Shown here piece by piece: positions 8,935 through 17,111 of a DNA stretch of 64,000 bases (position 1 is its first letter; each line of letters opens with the position of its first letter). The DNA is from Xanthomarina sp035306605 (GTDB lineage: Bacteria; Bacteroidota; Bacteroidia; Flavobacteriales; Flavobacteriaceae), in NCBI GenBank assembly GCA_035306605.1, contig DATGNR010000035.1; one strand, given 5' to 3'. The translations under genes were made by a program, and so were the position numbers. Under the pieces are notes generated by a model. It made no database searches and was not told the origin of the DNA. It worked only from the letters and a program-made list of their open reading frames with translations.

Positions 8935-10045
8935 AATAATTTTTAATTTTATACCCTCCGTCTTTTAAATACTGTTGTTTCCCCATTAATTTTAAGTCAC
9001 TGGTCATCATATCTTCAACTAAACCAGCCAAATCATATTCAGGAACCCAACCTAATTTTTCTTTAGCTTTTGTTGCATCACCTATCAACAATTCAACTTC
9101 AGTTGGTCTATAATACTTTTCATCTACAGAAACTACTTCTTTTCCAATCTCTAATTGATATTCTGGATTATTACAAGCCTTAACATACCCCTTCTCATTT
9201 GAACCCTCACCTTTAAACTCTAACTCAATACCAACATGCGTAAAACACATTTTAATAAAGTCCCTAACGGATGTTGTCTTTCCTGTCGCAATTACCCAAT
9301 CTTCAGCTTCCTCAGCTTGAAGAATCATCCACATCATTCTTATATAATCTTTAGCGTGGCCCCAATCCCTTTGAGCATCAAGATTTCCTAGGTATATTTT
9401 ATCCTGTAATCCCATTGCAATTTTAGAAGTAGCTCTCGTAATTTTTCTTGTAACAAAAGTTTCACCTCGAATTGGTGATTCATGATTAAATAAAATTCCA
9501 TTACAAGCAAAAATCCCATACGCTTCTCTATAATTAACTGTAATCCAATAAGCGTACATTTTTGCCACAGCATAAGGACTTCTAGGATAAAAGGGTGTGG
9601 TTTCTGTTTGTGGTACTTCTTGCACTTTTCCATACAATTCAGAAGTTGAAGCCTGATATACCCTTGTTTTCTTTTCTAGCCCTAAAAGTCTAACTGCTTC
9701 AAGAACTCTTAACGTCCCTATTCCATCCGCATTTGCAGTATATTCAGGCATTTCAAAGGAAACATGTACATGACTCATAGCAGCCAAATTATAAATTTCG
9801 TCTGGTTGAACCTCTTGAATAATTCTGGTTAAATTGGTGCTATCAGTTAAGTCACCATAATGAAGAAAATATCTTTGATTTTCAACATGAGGATCCTGAT
9901 ATAAATGATCTATTCTATCTGTATTAAACAGAGATGACCTCCGTTTAACACCATGAACTTCATAGCCTTTTTTTAATAGGAACTCACTCAAATAAGCTCC
10001 ATCTTGTCCTGTTACCCCTGTAATTAGTGCAACTTTTTTTTGCAT
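8927..10045 (-). CDS. gmd: GDP-mannose 4,6-dehydratase
   Basis: The first committed step to GDP-L-fucose: dehydration of GDP-D-mannose to the 4-keto-6-deoxy sugar. The protein has the TGVTGQDGAYL nucleotide loop, the GVKRRSS segment that binds NADP, and the YPRSPYAVAK catalytic motif. About 372 residues, normal for the family. I chose ATG at 10045 (MQKKVALITG) over an in-frame ATG at 10066, because the upstream one lies inside a TACTTTTG -7 promoter box at 10064-10071 and would add seven residues absent from homologues. It is the first gene of the gmd-fcl-flippase unit. Confidence 0.95.
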   Translation of the reverse strand: MQKKVALITGVTGQDGAYLSEFLLKKGYEVHGVKRRSSLFNTDRIDHLYQDPHVENQRYFLHYGDLTDSTNLTRIIQEVQPDEIYNLAAMSHVHVSFEMPEYTANADGIGTLRVLEAVRLLGLEKKTRVYQASTSELYGKVQEVPQTETTPFYPRSPYAVAKMYAYWITVNYREAYGIFACNGILFNHESPIRGETFVTRKITRATSKIAMGLQDKIYLGNLDAQRDWGHAKDYIRMMWMILQAEEAEDWVIATGKTTSVRDFIKMCFTHVGIELEFKGEGSNEKGYVKACNNPEYQLEIGKEVVSVDEKYYRPTEVELLIGDATKAKEKLGWVPEYDLAGLVEDMMTSDLKLMGKQQYLKDGGYKIKNYFE

Positions 10046-10063
10046 AATTAATAAAATTTGTTG

Positions 10064-10071
10064 CAAAAGTA
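10064..10071 (-). promoter_or_regulatory. -7 promoter box of gmd
   Basis: The minus strand reads TACTTTTG (TAnnTTTG consensus) 18 bases before the chosen gmd ATG. Its position argues against the in-frame ATG at 10066. Confidence 0.5.
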
Positions 10072-10199
10072 TGCATTTGATTTATTCTAAACTCATTTAA
10101 TTCAATAAGAAATACATTTATCCCTAATTTGTTGCACTTCGTAATTTTAATTAGGTTAGAAATAATTTTATTTGTTTCTAGAATATTACACATCTAAAT

Positions 10200-10230
10200 T
10201 AGTATAATATCGTTGTAGACAACTATACTA
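10200..10230. repeat. Imperfect inverted repeat, possible operator or hairpin
   Basis: TAGTATA (10200-10206) pairs with TATACTA (10224-10230), and GTTGT (10212-10216) with ACAAC (10219-10223). The left arm has five extra bases between the two blocks. It lies between the gmd promoter and the decayed cysQ copy. No T-run follows on either strand, so it is not a simple terminator; it may be a protein-binding site or chance. Confidence 0.3.
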
Positions 10231-10264
10231 TGATATTTTAAATCCACTCTAAAGGCTCACTCTT

Positions 10265-10560
10265 TTTTACAGGTGAGAAATATATGATTTTAAAACTAAT
10301 TTTTCATTGGTTATTAAAGTAATGTTTACGGTGAACTATCCACTGTGTTTTATAAGCTCTTTGCTGTCATCTAATAGATAGATAATCAAAAGACTTCCTA
10401 ATCATTTCTATTCTTATAATTAACTAGTTTGTTTTTCTTCTGAAACTATTAGGGATACTGGATGAAATGAGTTAACAATGACTTGATATCATCAGTCGCT
10501 TCCGTAAACACCTCTTTTAAAATAGGCTCAAACTTTATGGAATGGCATAGCATAATTACC
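10265..10560 (-). pseudogene. Decayed cysQ fragment (3'(2'),5'-bisphosphate nucleotidase remnant)
   Basis: The 636-base gap between cysN and gmd contains a degenerate relative of the intact cysQ at 14024-14818. On the minus strand, KELIKHSG*FTVNITLITN (about 10355-10300) aligns without gaps to KEFIKRNGEFTVNIALITN of the intact protein (14 of 19 identical), with the Glu codon replaced by TAG. Upstream, SEEKQT aligns to SEENKQT, NSF to NSF, and in another frame FTEA to LTEA, covering roughly intact residues 37-110. Several in-frame stops, small deletions and at least one frameshift show that it is dead. Homology fades beyond 10560 and below 10300. The rest of the gap (10072-10264 and 10561-10681) shows no gene. 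Confidence 0.72.
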
Positions 10561-10681
10561 TTTTATTTTTTTTTTGCAATCAACATCTAATCACATCATT
10601 TTAGGCAAGAAATATAATTAGACTTATTAAATTAAGTATTGTAAAATGTTTAAAGCTTATATGAACACATAAAATATTATT

Positions 10682-11935
10682 TTAAACCAACATCCCAGCC
10701 GCTACAGTTTCATTCGTAGCATCATCAACCAAAATCACACTTCCAGTGGTTCGATTATCTCTATAGGAATCTATCATTAAAGGTTTTGTTGTGCGTATTT
10801 TCACTTTTAAAATATCGTTCATTCCAATACTCACATCGTCAAACTTGCGCTCTAAAGTATTGATATCAATTTTATAAATCACCTCTTTAATCATAGCCTT
10901 TTGCTCGTTAGAGGTGTGCTTAATAGTATATTTTGCTCTTGGTTTTGCTGGGTTGTTATTTAACCAACACAACATAACCTCAATATCTTGAAGGGCTTGA
11001 GGCTTGTTATTAGAGCGTACAATCATATCGCCTCGACTAATATCTATATCATCTTCTAAGGTTAAGGATACAGACATAGGTGCAAAGGCTTCTTCAAGTG
11101 TCCCATTATATATATCGATAGTTTTTATGGTGCTCGTAAACCCAGAAGGCATAACCGTTATCTCATCGCCAGGTCTAAATACACCACTCGCTATGCGTCC
11201 TGCATAACCTCTATAATCTCTATGACTTTCGTTCTGTGGTCTTAAAACCGTTTGTACCGGAAAACGTGCATCAATTTTATTCGTATCGCTACTTATATGC
11301 AAAGTTTCTAAGGTGTGTAATAGAGGAGCCCCTTGATACCAATCCATGTGCTCGGACCTATTTACCACGTTATCGCCCAACAAAGCCGAAATTGGTATAA
11401 ATCTAATGTCTTTGATAAGCATTTTAGATGAAAACCCTTCAAATTCGTAAATTAGATTGTTATAAACTTCTTCCGAATATTCCACTAAATCCATCTTATT
11501 AATACATACTATTACGTGTGGAATGTGCAATAAAGACGCTATAAATAAATGTCTTTTAGTTTGTTCCACCACGCCGTGTCTGGCATCCACAAGAATAATA
11601 GCTGCGTTTGCGGTCGAGGCTCCCGTAACCATATTTCGTGTATATTGAACATGTCCTGGCGTATCGGCAATTATAAATTTTCTTTTCGGGGTTGTAAAAT
11701 ATCGGTAAGCAACATCAATTGTAATCCCTTGCTCTCGTTCATCACGAAGGCCATCGGTAAATAATGCTAAGTCTACCCCTTCATGGCCTCTTTTTTTGCT
11801 TGTTTTTTCAATGGCTTGTAATTGGTCTTCAAAAATAGATTTAGAATCATAAAGTAAACGCCCAATTAAGGTACTTTTTCCATCATCTACACTTCCCGCC
11901 GTTGTAAAACGTAATAATTGATTATTATCTATCAT
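10682..11935 (-). CDS. cysN: Sulfate adenylyltransferase subunit 1 (GTPase subunit)
   Basis: The GTP-hydrolysing subunit of ATP sulfurylase, which with CysD makes adenosine 5'-phosphosulfate from ATP and sulfate. It has the EF-Tu-like G-domain motifs AGSVDDGKST (G1), DTPGHVQYTRNM (G3) and NKMD (G4), followed by the translation-factor beta-barrel domains. I place the start at 11935 (MIDNNQLLRF, 417 residues), because homologues begin a few residues before LRFTTAGSVDDGKST; an in-frame ATG at 11959 would add eight residues. It is not fused to APS kinase, which is a separate gene (cysC). It lies 75 bases downstream of cysD and ends next to the decayed cysQ fragment. Confidence 0.95.
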   Translation of the reverse strand: MIDNNQLLRFTTAGSVDDGKSTLIGRLLYDSKSIFEDQLQAIEKTSKKRGHEGVDLALFTDGLRDEREQGITIDVAYRYFTTPKRKFIIADTPGHVQYTRNMVTGASTANAAIILVDARHGVVEQTKRHLFIASLLHIPHVIVCINKMDLVEYSEEVYNNLIYEFEGFSSKMLIKDIRFIPISALLGDNVVNRSEHMDWYQGAPLLHTLETLHISSDTNKIDARFPVQTVLRPQNESHRDYRGYAGRIASGVFRPGDEITVMPSGFTSTIKTIDIYNGTLEEAFAPMSVSLTLEDDIDISRGDMIVRSNNKPQALQDIEVMLCWLNNNPAKPRAKYTIKHTSNEQKAMIKEVIYKIDINTLERKFDDVSIGMNDILKVKIRTTKPLMIDSYRDNRTTGSVILVDDATNETVAAGMLV

Positions 11936-12010
11936 GTTTAGATTGTGAAATTTTAACAAAGGACCTTTATATCAACATTAAAGGTGCTTTTTCAATATTA
12001 GTTGTAGTAT

Positions 12011-12916
12011 TTAAAAATATCCTTGACGCTTACGGTCTTCCATAGCAGATTCAGAGCGCTTATCATCACTTCTATTACCGCGTTCTGTACTTCTCATTCC
12101 TGCTACCTCAGAAGCAATTTTATCAAGTGTATCTGCGTCAGATTCATCACCTCCAGTAATAGTAATATCTCCTAAGGTTCTAAAACGTATTTTTTTCGTT
12201 ACAACCTCTTCATGGTCTTCTAAAATTAAGAAGTCTGAATATGGAATCCAAGTGCCATCACGTCGTATCACTTTTCGTTCATGTGCAAAATAAAGAGATG
12301 GTATAGCGATATTTTCGCGTTTAATATAATTCCATACATCCATTTCTGTCCAATTACTTATTGGGAATACTCTAAAGTGTTCTCCTTGAAAATGTTTGCC
12401 ATTAAAAATGTTCCACAATTCTGGACGTTGATTTTTAGGATCCCATTGTCCAAAATCATCTCGATGTGAGAAAAAACGTTCTTTTGCTCTAGCCTTTTCT
12501 TCATCTCGCCTTCCACCACCAATAGCGCAGTCTATTTTATTTGCCTCAATAGCATCTAATAAAGTGGTCGTCTGAAGAGCATTTCGCGTCGCATTTTTAC
12601 CTTTTTCTTCTGCTACCCTCCCTTCATCAATAGATTCTTGAACAGATCCTACAATAAGTTGTACACCCAATTCCTTTATAATATTATCTCTAAATTGAAT
12701 GGTTTCAGGGAAGTTATGTCCAGTATCTACATGCATTAAAGAAAATGGAATTTTGGCTGGATAGAATGCTTTTTTAGCTAAATGTGTTACTAAAATAGAA
12801 TCCTTACCTCCTGAAAATAAAATAACGGGATTTTCAAATTGCGCCCATACTTCACGTAATACGAAAATGGCTTCGCTTTCTAATTCGTCTAAATAATTTA
12901 AATAATACTTACTCAT
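12011..12916 (-). CDS. cysD: Sulfate adenylyltransferase subunit 2
   Basis: The catalytic PP-loop ATPase subunit of ATP sulfurylase. FSGGKDS at residues 34-40 is the pyrophosphate-binding loop, and the later GGRRDEEKARAKERFFS segment is a family hallmark. At 301 residues it has normal CysD length. It overlaps cysC by 8 bases and is followed by cysN, forming a cysC-cysD-cysN sulfate-activation operon. No cysH, cysI, cysJ or sulfate permease is present in the window, so the product may be used for sulfation rather than reduction. Confidence 0.95.
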   Translation of the reverse strand: MSKYYLNYLDELESEAIFVLREVWAQFENPVILFSGGKDSILVTHLAKKAFYPAKIPFSLMHVDTGHNFPETIQFRDNIIKELGVQLIVGSVQESIDEGRVAEEKGKNATRNALQTTTLLDAIEANKIDCAIGGGRRDEEKARAKERFFSHRDDFGQWDPKNQRPELWNIFNGKHFQGEHFRVFPISNWTEMDVWNYIKRENIAIPSLYFAHERKVIRRDGTWIPYSDFLILEDHEEVVTKKIRFRTLGDITITGGDESDADTLDKIASEVAGMRSTERGNRSDDKRSESAMEDRKRQGYF

Positions 12917-13511
12917 TGATCATGGACAATTTTGGAATTATATAATCTACGATACGCTGAGCTGCTGCTTCAACGGATTCGCTTTCCGTTTTAATTTCTA
13001 TATCTGGGTTTTCTGGTACTTCAAAAGGAGCAGAAATTCCAGTCATATTTTTAATTTCACCTGCTCTAGCTTTTTTATAAAGCCCTTTTACATCACGTCT
13101 TTCACACTCTTCAACGCTAGTATTTATGTACACCTCAACAAAGTTAACATCTTTAACGATACTTCTAATGTTCTGACGATCTTTTTTATAAGGCGAAACA
13201 AATGCCGCTAAAACCACTAAGCCGGCATCAATCATTAAGTTTGAAACTTCTGCTATTCTTCGAATATTTTCCGTTCTATCTTCTGGCGAAAAAGTTAAAT
13301 CCTTATTAATACCTTTTCTAATATTATCGCCATCTAAGGTATAGGTTTTAATACCTTGCTGAAATAGTTTCTGTTCTACAACATTAGCAATAGTAGACTT
13401 TCCAGAGCCTGAAAGCCCTGTAAACCACAATAAAAGTGTGTTATGGTTATTCGCTTTTATCCTATCTTGATGGGAAATCTGATAGTTATAGGAGGTAATA
13501 TTTTCTTTCAT
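12909..13511 (-). CDS. cysC: Adenylyl-sulfate kinase (APS kinase)
   Basis: Phosphorylates APS to PAPS, the universal sulfate donor. GLSGSGKS at residues 32-39 is the Walker A loop, and DGDNIRKGINKDLTFSPEDR is the APS-binding region typical of CysC. At 200 residues it is a normal stand-alone enzyme. It is the first gene of the cysC-cysD-cysN group and starts 84 bases downstream of the DUF2061 gene. Dedicated PAPS synthesis in a polysaccharide locus is consistent with sulfated glycans, but no sulfotransferase gene is visible here. Confidence 0.95.
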   Translation of the reverse strand: MKENITSYNYQISHQDRIKANNHNTLLLWFTGLSGSGKSTIANVVEQKLFQQGIKTYTLDGDNIRKGINKDLTFSPEDRTENIRRIAEVSNLMIDAGLVVLAAFVSPYKKDRQNIRSIVKDVNFVEVYINTSVEECERRDVKGLYKKARAGEIKNMTGISAPFEVPENPDIEIKTESESVEAAAQRIVDYIIPKLSMINE

Positions 13512-13595
13512 AAACTAATTATTGTTTACAATATAAATAAAATTATAAACAATCATTGGTCAAAGTATTTTGGTTTAAGAATTCCTAATTATTAA

Positions 13596-14024
13596 CTATA
13601 TTTTATTACGATTTCTTAACCCATAATCAACTCTATACCATGCACGCTCATGTAGGTAATAAAATAACATTTTTGTAACAACTTCTGCTAAACCAATTTG
13701 TAAAGCGGTAAAAGGGTTACCAGAGATTATCCATGCTAAAGTCATTGTGTCTAGTGTACCTACTATTCGCCAAGTTACAGTTTTAGCAAGATGACGCTTT
13801 CTACTTTCTAGGGTTACCCCCTCTTGAGATAAGTTAATTTTAAACCAAACCCGTTCGTGTAAATAATATAAAATGCTTTTTGTAGTAATTTCAGCTAAAC
13901 CTATTTTTAATCCAGCATAAGGATCGCCAGTAATAAACCAAGATAATATAATAGTATCTAAGGTACCTATAAACCTCCAAGTAATGGTTTTTGCTATATG
14001 TCTTTTATAGGATTTATCTCGCAT
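13596..14024 (-). CDS. DUF2061 membrane protein with two tandem copies of the domain
   Basis: A 142-residue protein consisting of two copies of the DUF2061 domain: residues 7-63 and 76-132 align without gaps and are identical at 34 of 57 positions (both contain KRH-AKT-TWR--GTLDT and YYLHER-W). Each copy has about two hydrophobic segments, so the protein is probably an inner-membrane four-helix protein. The biochemical role of the family is not known to me. Its ATG overlaps the cysQ stop by one base and it precedes cysC, a context that suggests a role linked to sulfate or PAPS metabolism, for example transport. That is inference from position only. Confidence 0.85.
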   Translation of the reverse strand: MRDKSYKRHIAKTITWRFIGTLDTIILSWFITGDPYAGLKIGLAEITTKSILYYLHERVWFKINLSQEGVTLESRKRHLAKTVTWRIVGTLDTMTLAWIISGNPFTALQIGLAEVVTKMLFYYLHERAWYRVDYGLRNRNKI

Positions 14025-14818
14025 TATTTACTAACTACAAAATAGCTGTTAAGTAAATTTTCTTTATTGTAAGTTAATGGTTTTTTTGTTTCTTGAGAAA
14101 TAACTTCAAGGCCAACAGCATTACAAATAGCTTGTCCGGCGGCTGTATCCCACTCCATCGTTGGTGCAAATCGTGGATAAACATCTGCATTTCCTTCTGC
14201 AACTAAACAAAATTTTAAAGAGCTACCTTTTGAAACTACCTCAACATTATTCCCTTGCTTTTTTATACTTTCAATAAAGTCTAATGTATCTTGATTCATG
14301 TGAGAACGGCTACCCACAACCTGAACTAATTTTGTATTTCCTTCTTTTGGTTGTATTGTTTGAGATACTTCTAAAACCTGCTTAACTGATACATCATGAG
14401 AAGTTAAATCTGCTTTAAAAGCTTTATTGGATTCAACATCTGCATAATATATAGTTTTTGTAGCTGGCACATAAATAACACCTAAAAGAGGTTTTCCGTT
14501 GGTAATTAAAGCAATATTAACGGTAAATTCTCCATTACGCTTAATGAATTCTTTTGTTCCATCAACCGGGTCAACAACCCAGCAAGTTTCCCATGTTTTT
14601 CTTACGGAATAATCTGTTTGCTTATTTTCTTCAGAAATAATTGGAATTTCCGTAGGAATTAGAAAAGAGTTAATAATATCGTTCGCTTTTGTATCAGCTT
14701 CAGTTAAAGGAGATTTGTCATCTTTAACTTCTACATTAAAAGCCGTATCATAAACTTCCATGATAACTTTTCCTGCTGCTAATGAAGCCTCCATGGCTAT
14801 TTGTAAATTTTTATCCAT
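14024..14818 (-). CDS. cysQ: 3'(2'),5'-bisphosphate nucleotidase
   Basis: An inositol-monophosphatase-fold enzyme that removes the 3'-phosphate from PAP, the by-product of PAPS-dependent sulfation or reduction, and so relieves product inhibition. DPVDGTKEF (residues 83-91) is the metal-binding motif, an acidic EE pair lies at 63-64, and MEWDTAAGQAI near the C-terminus is the second metal/substrate motif. At 264 residues it has normal length. It overlaps rfbD upstream by 8 bases and the DUF2061 gene downstream by one base, linking rhamnose and sulfate genes in one transcript. A decayed second copy lies at about 10.3-10.5 kb. Confidence 0.93.
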   Translation of the reverse strand: MDKNLQIAMEASLAAGKVIMEVYDTAFNVEVKDDKSPLTEADTKANDIINSFLIPTEIPIISEENKQTDYSVRKTWETCWVVDPVDGTKEFIKRNGEFTVNIALITNGKPLLGVIYVPATKTIYYADVESNKAFKADLTSHDVSVKQVLEVSQTIQPKEGNTKLVQVVGSRSHMNQDTLDFIESIKKQGNNVEVVSKGSSLKFCLVAEGNADVYPRFAPTMEWDTAAGQAICNAVGLEVISQETKKPLTYNKENLLNSYFVVSK

Positions 14819-15668
14819 TATAATTTGATAGGGCTTTTTTTAAACTATCTCTCCAATAAGGAATTTCGATATTTAAACTGGTTTTTATTTTGGATTTATC
14901 TAACACACTAAAATGAGGTCTTTTAGCTGGTGTTGGGTATTCCTTGGTTTTTATTGGTAATACTTTTATGTTAATATGAGCCTCTTCAAAAATTGCTTTG
15001 GCAAAATCGTACCAACTAGCAACACCTTCGTTACTATAATGATAGATTCCGTATTCATGATGATTTGTTGTGATGATTTTTAAAATAGTTTCTGCTAAAT
15101 CTGTTGCATACGTTGGTGTGCCTATTTGGTCTGCCACAACATTTAATTCATTTCTGTCGTGTGATAATTTTATCATGGTTTTCATGAAATTATTCCCGTT
15201 TTCAGAATACAACCAAGACGTTCTAATTATAAAGTGTTGTTTTAAATATTTTACTATCTCTTGTTCTCCTTCCAGCTTTGTTAAAGCGTAAATGCCGGTT
15301 GGAATGGTTGTGTCTGCTTCCGTATAGGCTACTGATTTATCTCCTTTAAAAACAAAATCTGTAGAAATCTGTATCAATGTGGTATTATTATCCTTGCAGA
15401 CTCTTGCAAGGTTACTAGGACCTAGAGTGTTTATTTCCTTCGCTATTTGTTGCTCAGTCTCTGCCTTATCTACAGCTGTATATGCCGCACAATTAATGCA
15501 ATAATGAATTGTTTTATTGTTAAAAAAATTCTGAACAGCCTTAAAGTCGGTAATATCTAAAGTATCAGAATCTGTATAAATAATATTTAAATTAGAATAA
15601 TTAGATTCTATATCTTTTATACAAGTTGCTAATTGACCATTTCCTCCTGTGACTAAGATGTTTATCAT
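14811..15668 (-). CDS. rfbD: dTDP-4-dehydrorhamnose reductase
   Basis: The last step of dTDP-L-rhamnose synthesis, NAD(P)H-dependent reduction of the 4-keto group. ILVTGGNGQLAT is the Rossmann loop, STDFVFKGDK the catalytic Thr/Ser region, and YALTKLEGE carries the YxxxK catalytic pair; RTSWLYSENGNNFMKTM is a further RmlD signature. At 285 residues it is normal. It overlaps rfbC by 4 bases and cysQ by 8 bases, so it belongs to the rfb-cys operon. Confidence 0.95.
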   Translation of the reverse strand: MINILVTGGNGQLATCIKDIESNYSNLNIIYTDSDTLDITDFKAVQNFFNNKTIHYCINCAAYTAVDKAETEQQIAKEINTLGPSNLARVCKDNNTTLIQISTDFVFKGDKSVAYTEADTTIPTGIYALTKLEGEQEIVKYLKQHFIIRTSWLYSENGNNFMKTMIKLSHDRNELNVVADQIGTPTYATDLAETILKIITTNHHEYGIYHYSNEGVASWYDFAKAIFEEAHINIKVLPIKTKEYPTPAKRPHFSVLDKSKIKTSLNIEIPYWRDSLKKALSNYNG

Positions 15669-16210
15669 AATTCAGCATTGTCTAATGTAGGTAAAATTAT
15701 ATCTTTTTCAGAAACAATCAACTCATTATTAGGCAGCTGCCAATCTATATTTAGAGTTGGATCATTATAAATAATTCCTCCTTCAGATTCCTTATTATAA
15801 TAGTTATCACATTTATATGAAACGATAGCAGTATCACTTAAAACAACAAAGCCATGTGCAAATCCTCTTGGCACATATACCTGTTTCTTATTGTCTTCAG
15901 AAAGCTCTATGGTTACATATTGGCCAAAGGTTGAAGAATTTTCTCTAACATCCACTGCTACATCTAATACTTTTCCTTTTATAACTCTTAGCAACTTAGC
16001 TTGTGCATGAACACCTCTTTGATAATGTAAACCTCTTAATACACCTTTAGTAGAAAAAGATTCATTATCCTGAATAAACTTTGAAGAAGTACCTGTTAAT
16101 GTATTAAACTTACTTTCGTTAAAAGATTCAAAAAAATATCCCCTTTTATCTTCAAATATCTTTGGTTCAATTATAAAGCAGCCTTCTAATTTTGTTTCTA
16201 GTACATTCAT
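15665..16210 (-). CDS. rfbC: dTDP-4-dehydrorhamnose 3,5-epimerase
   Basis: A 181-residue cupin-fold epimerase acting on dTDP-4-keto-6-deoxyglucose, third step of the rhamnose pathway. It shows FFESFNESKF, LRGLHYQ with the catalytic His, KLLRVIKGKVLDVAVDVR and YVPRGFAHGFVVL, all RmlC hallmarks. It overlaps rfbA by one base and rfbD by four, which implies translational coupling. Confidence 0.95.
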   Translation of the reverse strand: MNVLETKLEGCFIIEPKIFEDKRGYFFESFNESKFNTLTGTSSKFIQDNESFSTKGVLRGLHYQRGVHAQAKLLRVIKGKVLDVAVDVRENSSTFGQYVTIELSEDNKKQVYVPRGFAHGFVVLSDTAIVSYKCDNYYNKESEGGIIYNDPTLNIDWQLPNNELIVSEKDIILPTLDNAEL

Positions 16211-17076
16211 TATTTTTTATTCAAAAGGCCTAATAAATTTTTACCGTATCCACTCTTCATTAAAGGCTCTGCAAGCTCTTTAAATTGTTTTTCTGAGATA
16301 TAACCCATTTCAAAAGCTGCAGCTTCAATAGAGCCTATTTTAAGCCCTTGACGCTCTTCAATAACCTCAACAAACTGTGAGGCTTGCATTAGTGACTGGA
16401 ATGTCCCCGTATCTAACCAAGCTGTTCCTCTATCTAGTATGCTAACGCTTAGTTTTCCTTTGCTTAGATAAGCTTTATTTACATCTGTAATTTCAAGTTC
16501 TCCTCTATGGCTTGGTTTAATGTTTTTAGCTATTTGAACAACGGAATTATCGTAAAAATAAATACCAGGAACCGCATAATTAGATTTAGGACTCTCAGGT
16601 TTTTCTTCTATAGAAATTGCATGACCTTCTTTATCAAACTCTACTACACCATAACGTTCTGGATCATGAACTCTGTAAGCATAAATAATTCCTCCGTCAG
16701 GATCATTATTACTTTGCAATAACTCGGATAGACCGGTTCCGTAAAAAATATTATCTCCTAATATTAAAGCAACCTTATCATCTCCTATAAATTCTTCACC
16801 AATAATAAAGGCTTCTGCTAAACCATTTGGGTTTTCTTGAACTTCATAAGAAAAGGAACACCCTAAGCGCTTACCATCCCCTAATAAATCCTTAAACAGA
16901 GGTAAATCCTTAGGAGTAGAAATTATTAAAATTTCTCTAATACCTGCGTATAATAAGGTTGAAAGTGGATAATAAATCATTGGTTTATCATAAATAGGCA
17001 TTAGTTGCTTACTTACTGATAAAGTTAATGGGTGAAGTCTCGTTCCTGATCCTCCTGCTAGTATAATTCCTTTCAT
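16210..17076 (-). CDS. rfbA: Glucose-1-phosphate thymidylyltransferase
   Basis: Makes dTDP-glucose from dTTP and glucose-1-phosphate, the entry step to dTDP-rhamnose. GGSGTRLHPLT is the nucleotide-binding signature, followed by SKQLMPIYDKPMIYYPLS and LGDNIFYG, all invariant in RmlA. At 288 residues it is a normal single-domain enzyme. It follows rfbB after 35 bases and is usually feedback-inhibited by dTDP-rhamnose in this family. Confidence 0.96.
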   Translation of the reverse strand: MKGIILAGGSGTRLHPLTLSVSKQLMPIYDKPMIYYPLSTLLYAGIREILIISTPKDLPLFKDLLGDGKRLGCSFSYEVQENPNGLAEAFIIGEEFIGDDKVALILGDNIFYGTGLSELLQSNNDPDGGIIYAYRVHDPERYGVVEFDKEGHAISIEEKPESPKSNYAVPGIYFYDNSVVQIAKNIKPSHRGELEITDVNKAYLSKGKLSVSILDRGTAWLDTGTFQSLMQASQFVEVIEERQGLKIGSIEAAAFEMGYISEKQFKELAEPLMKSGYGKNLLGLLNKK

Positions 17077-17111
17077 AGAAAGCTATATTTTTATTACTAC
17101 GAAGGTGGTAA

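Noticed and set aside
9984..10193. Minus-strand open frame overlapping the start of gmd
   Set aside because: It runs out of frame into gmd, has no motif and covers the gmd promoter box.
10450..10556. A 34-codon minus-strand open frame starting MLCHSIKFEP
   Set aside because: It overlaps the cysQ relic in another frame, and part of it (FTEA) aligns to CysQ, so it is better read as frameshifted pseudogene.
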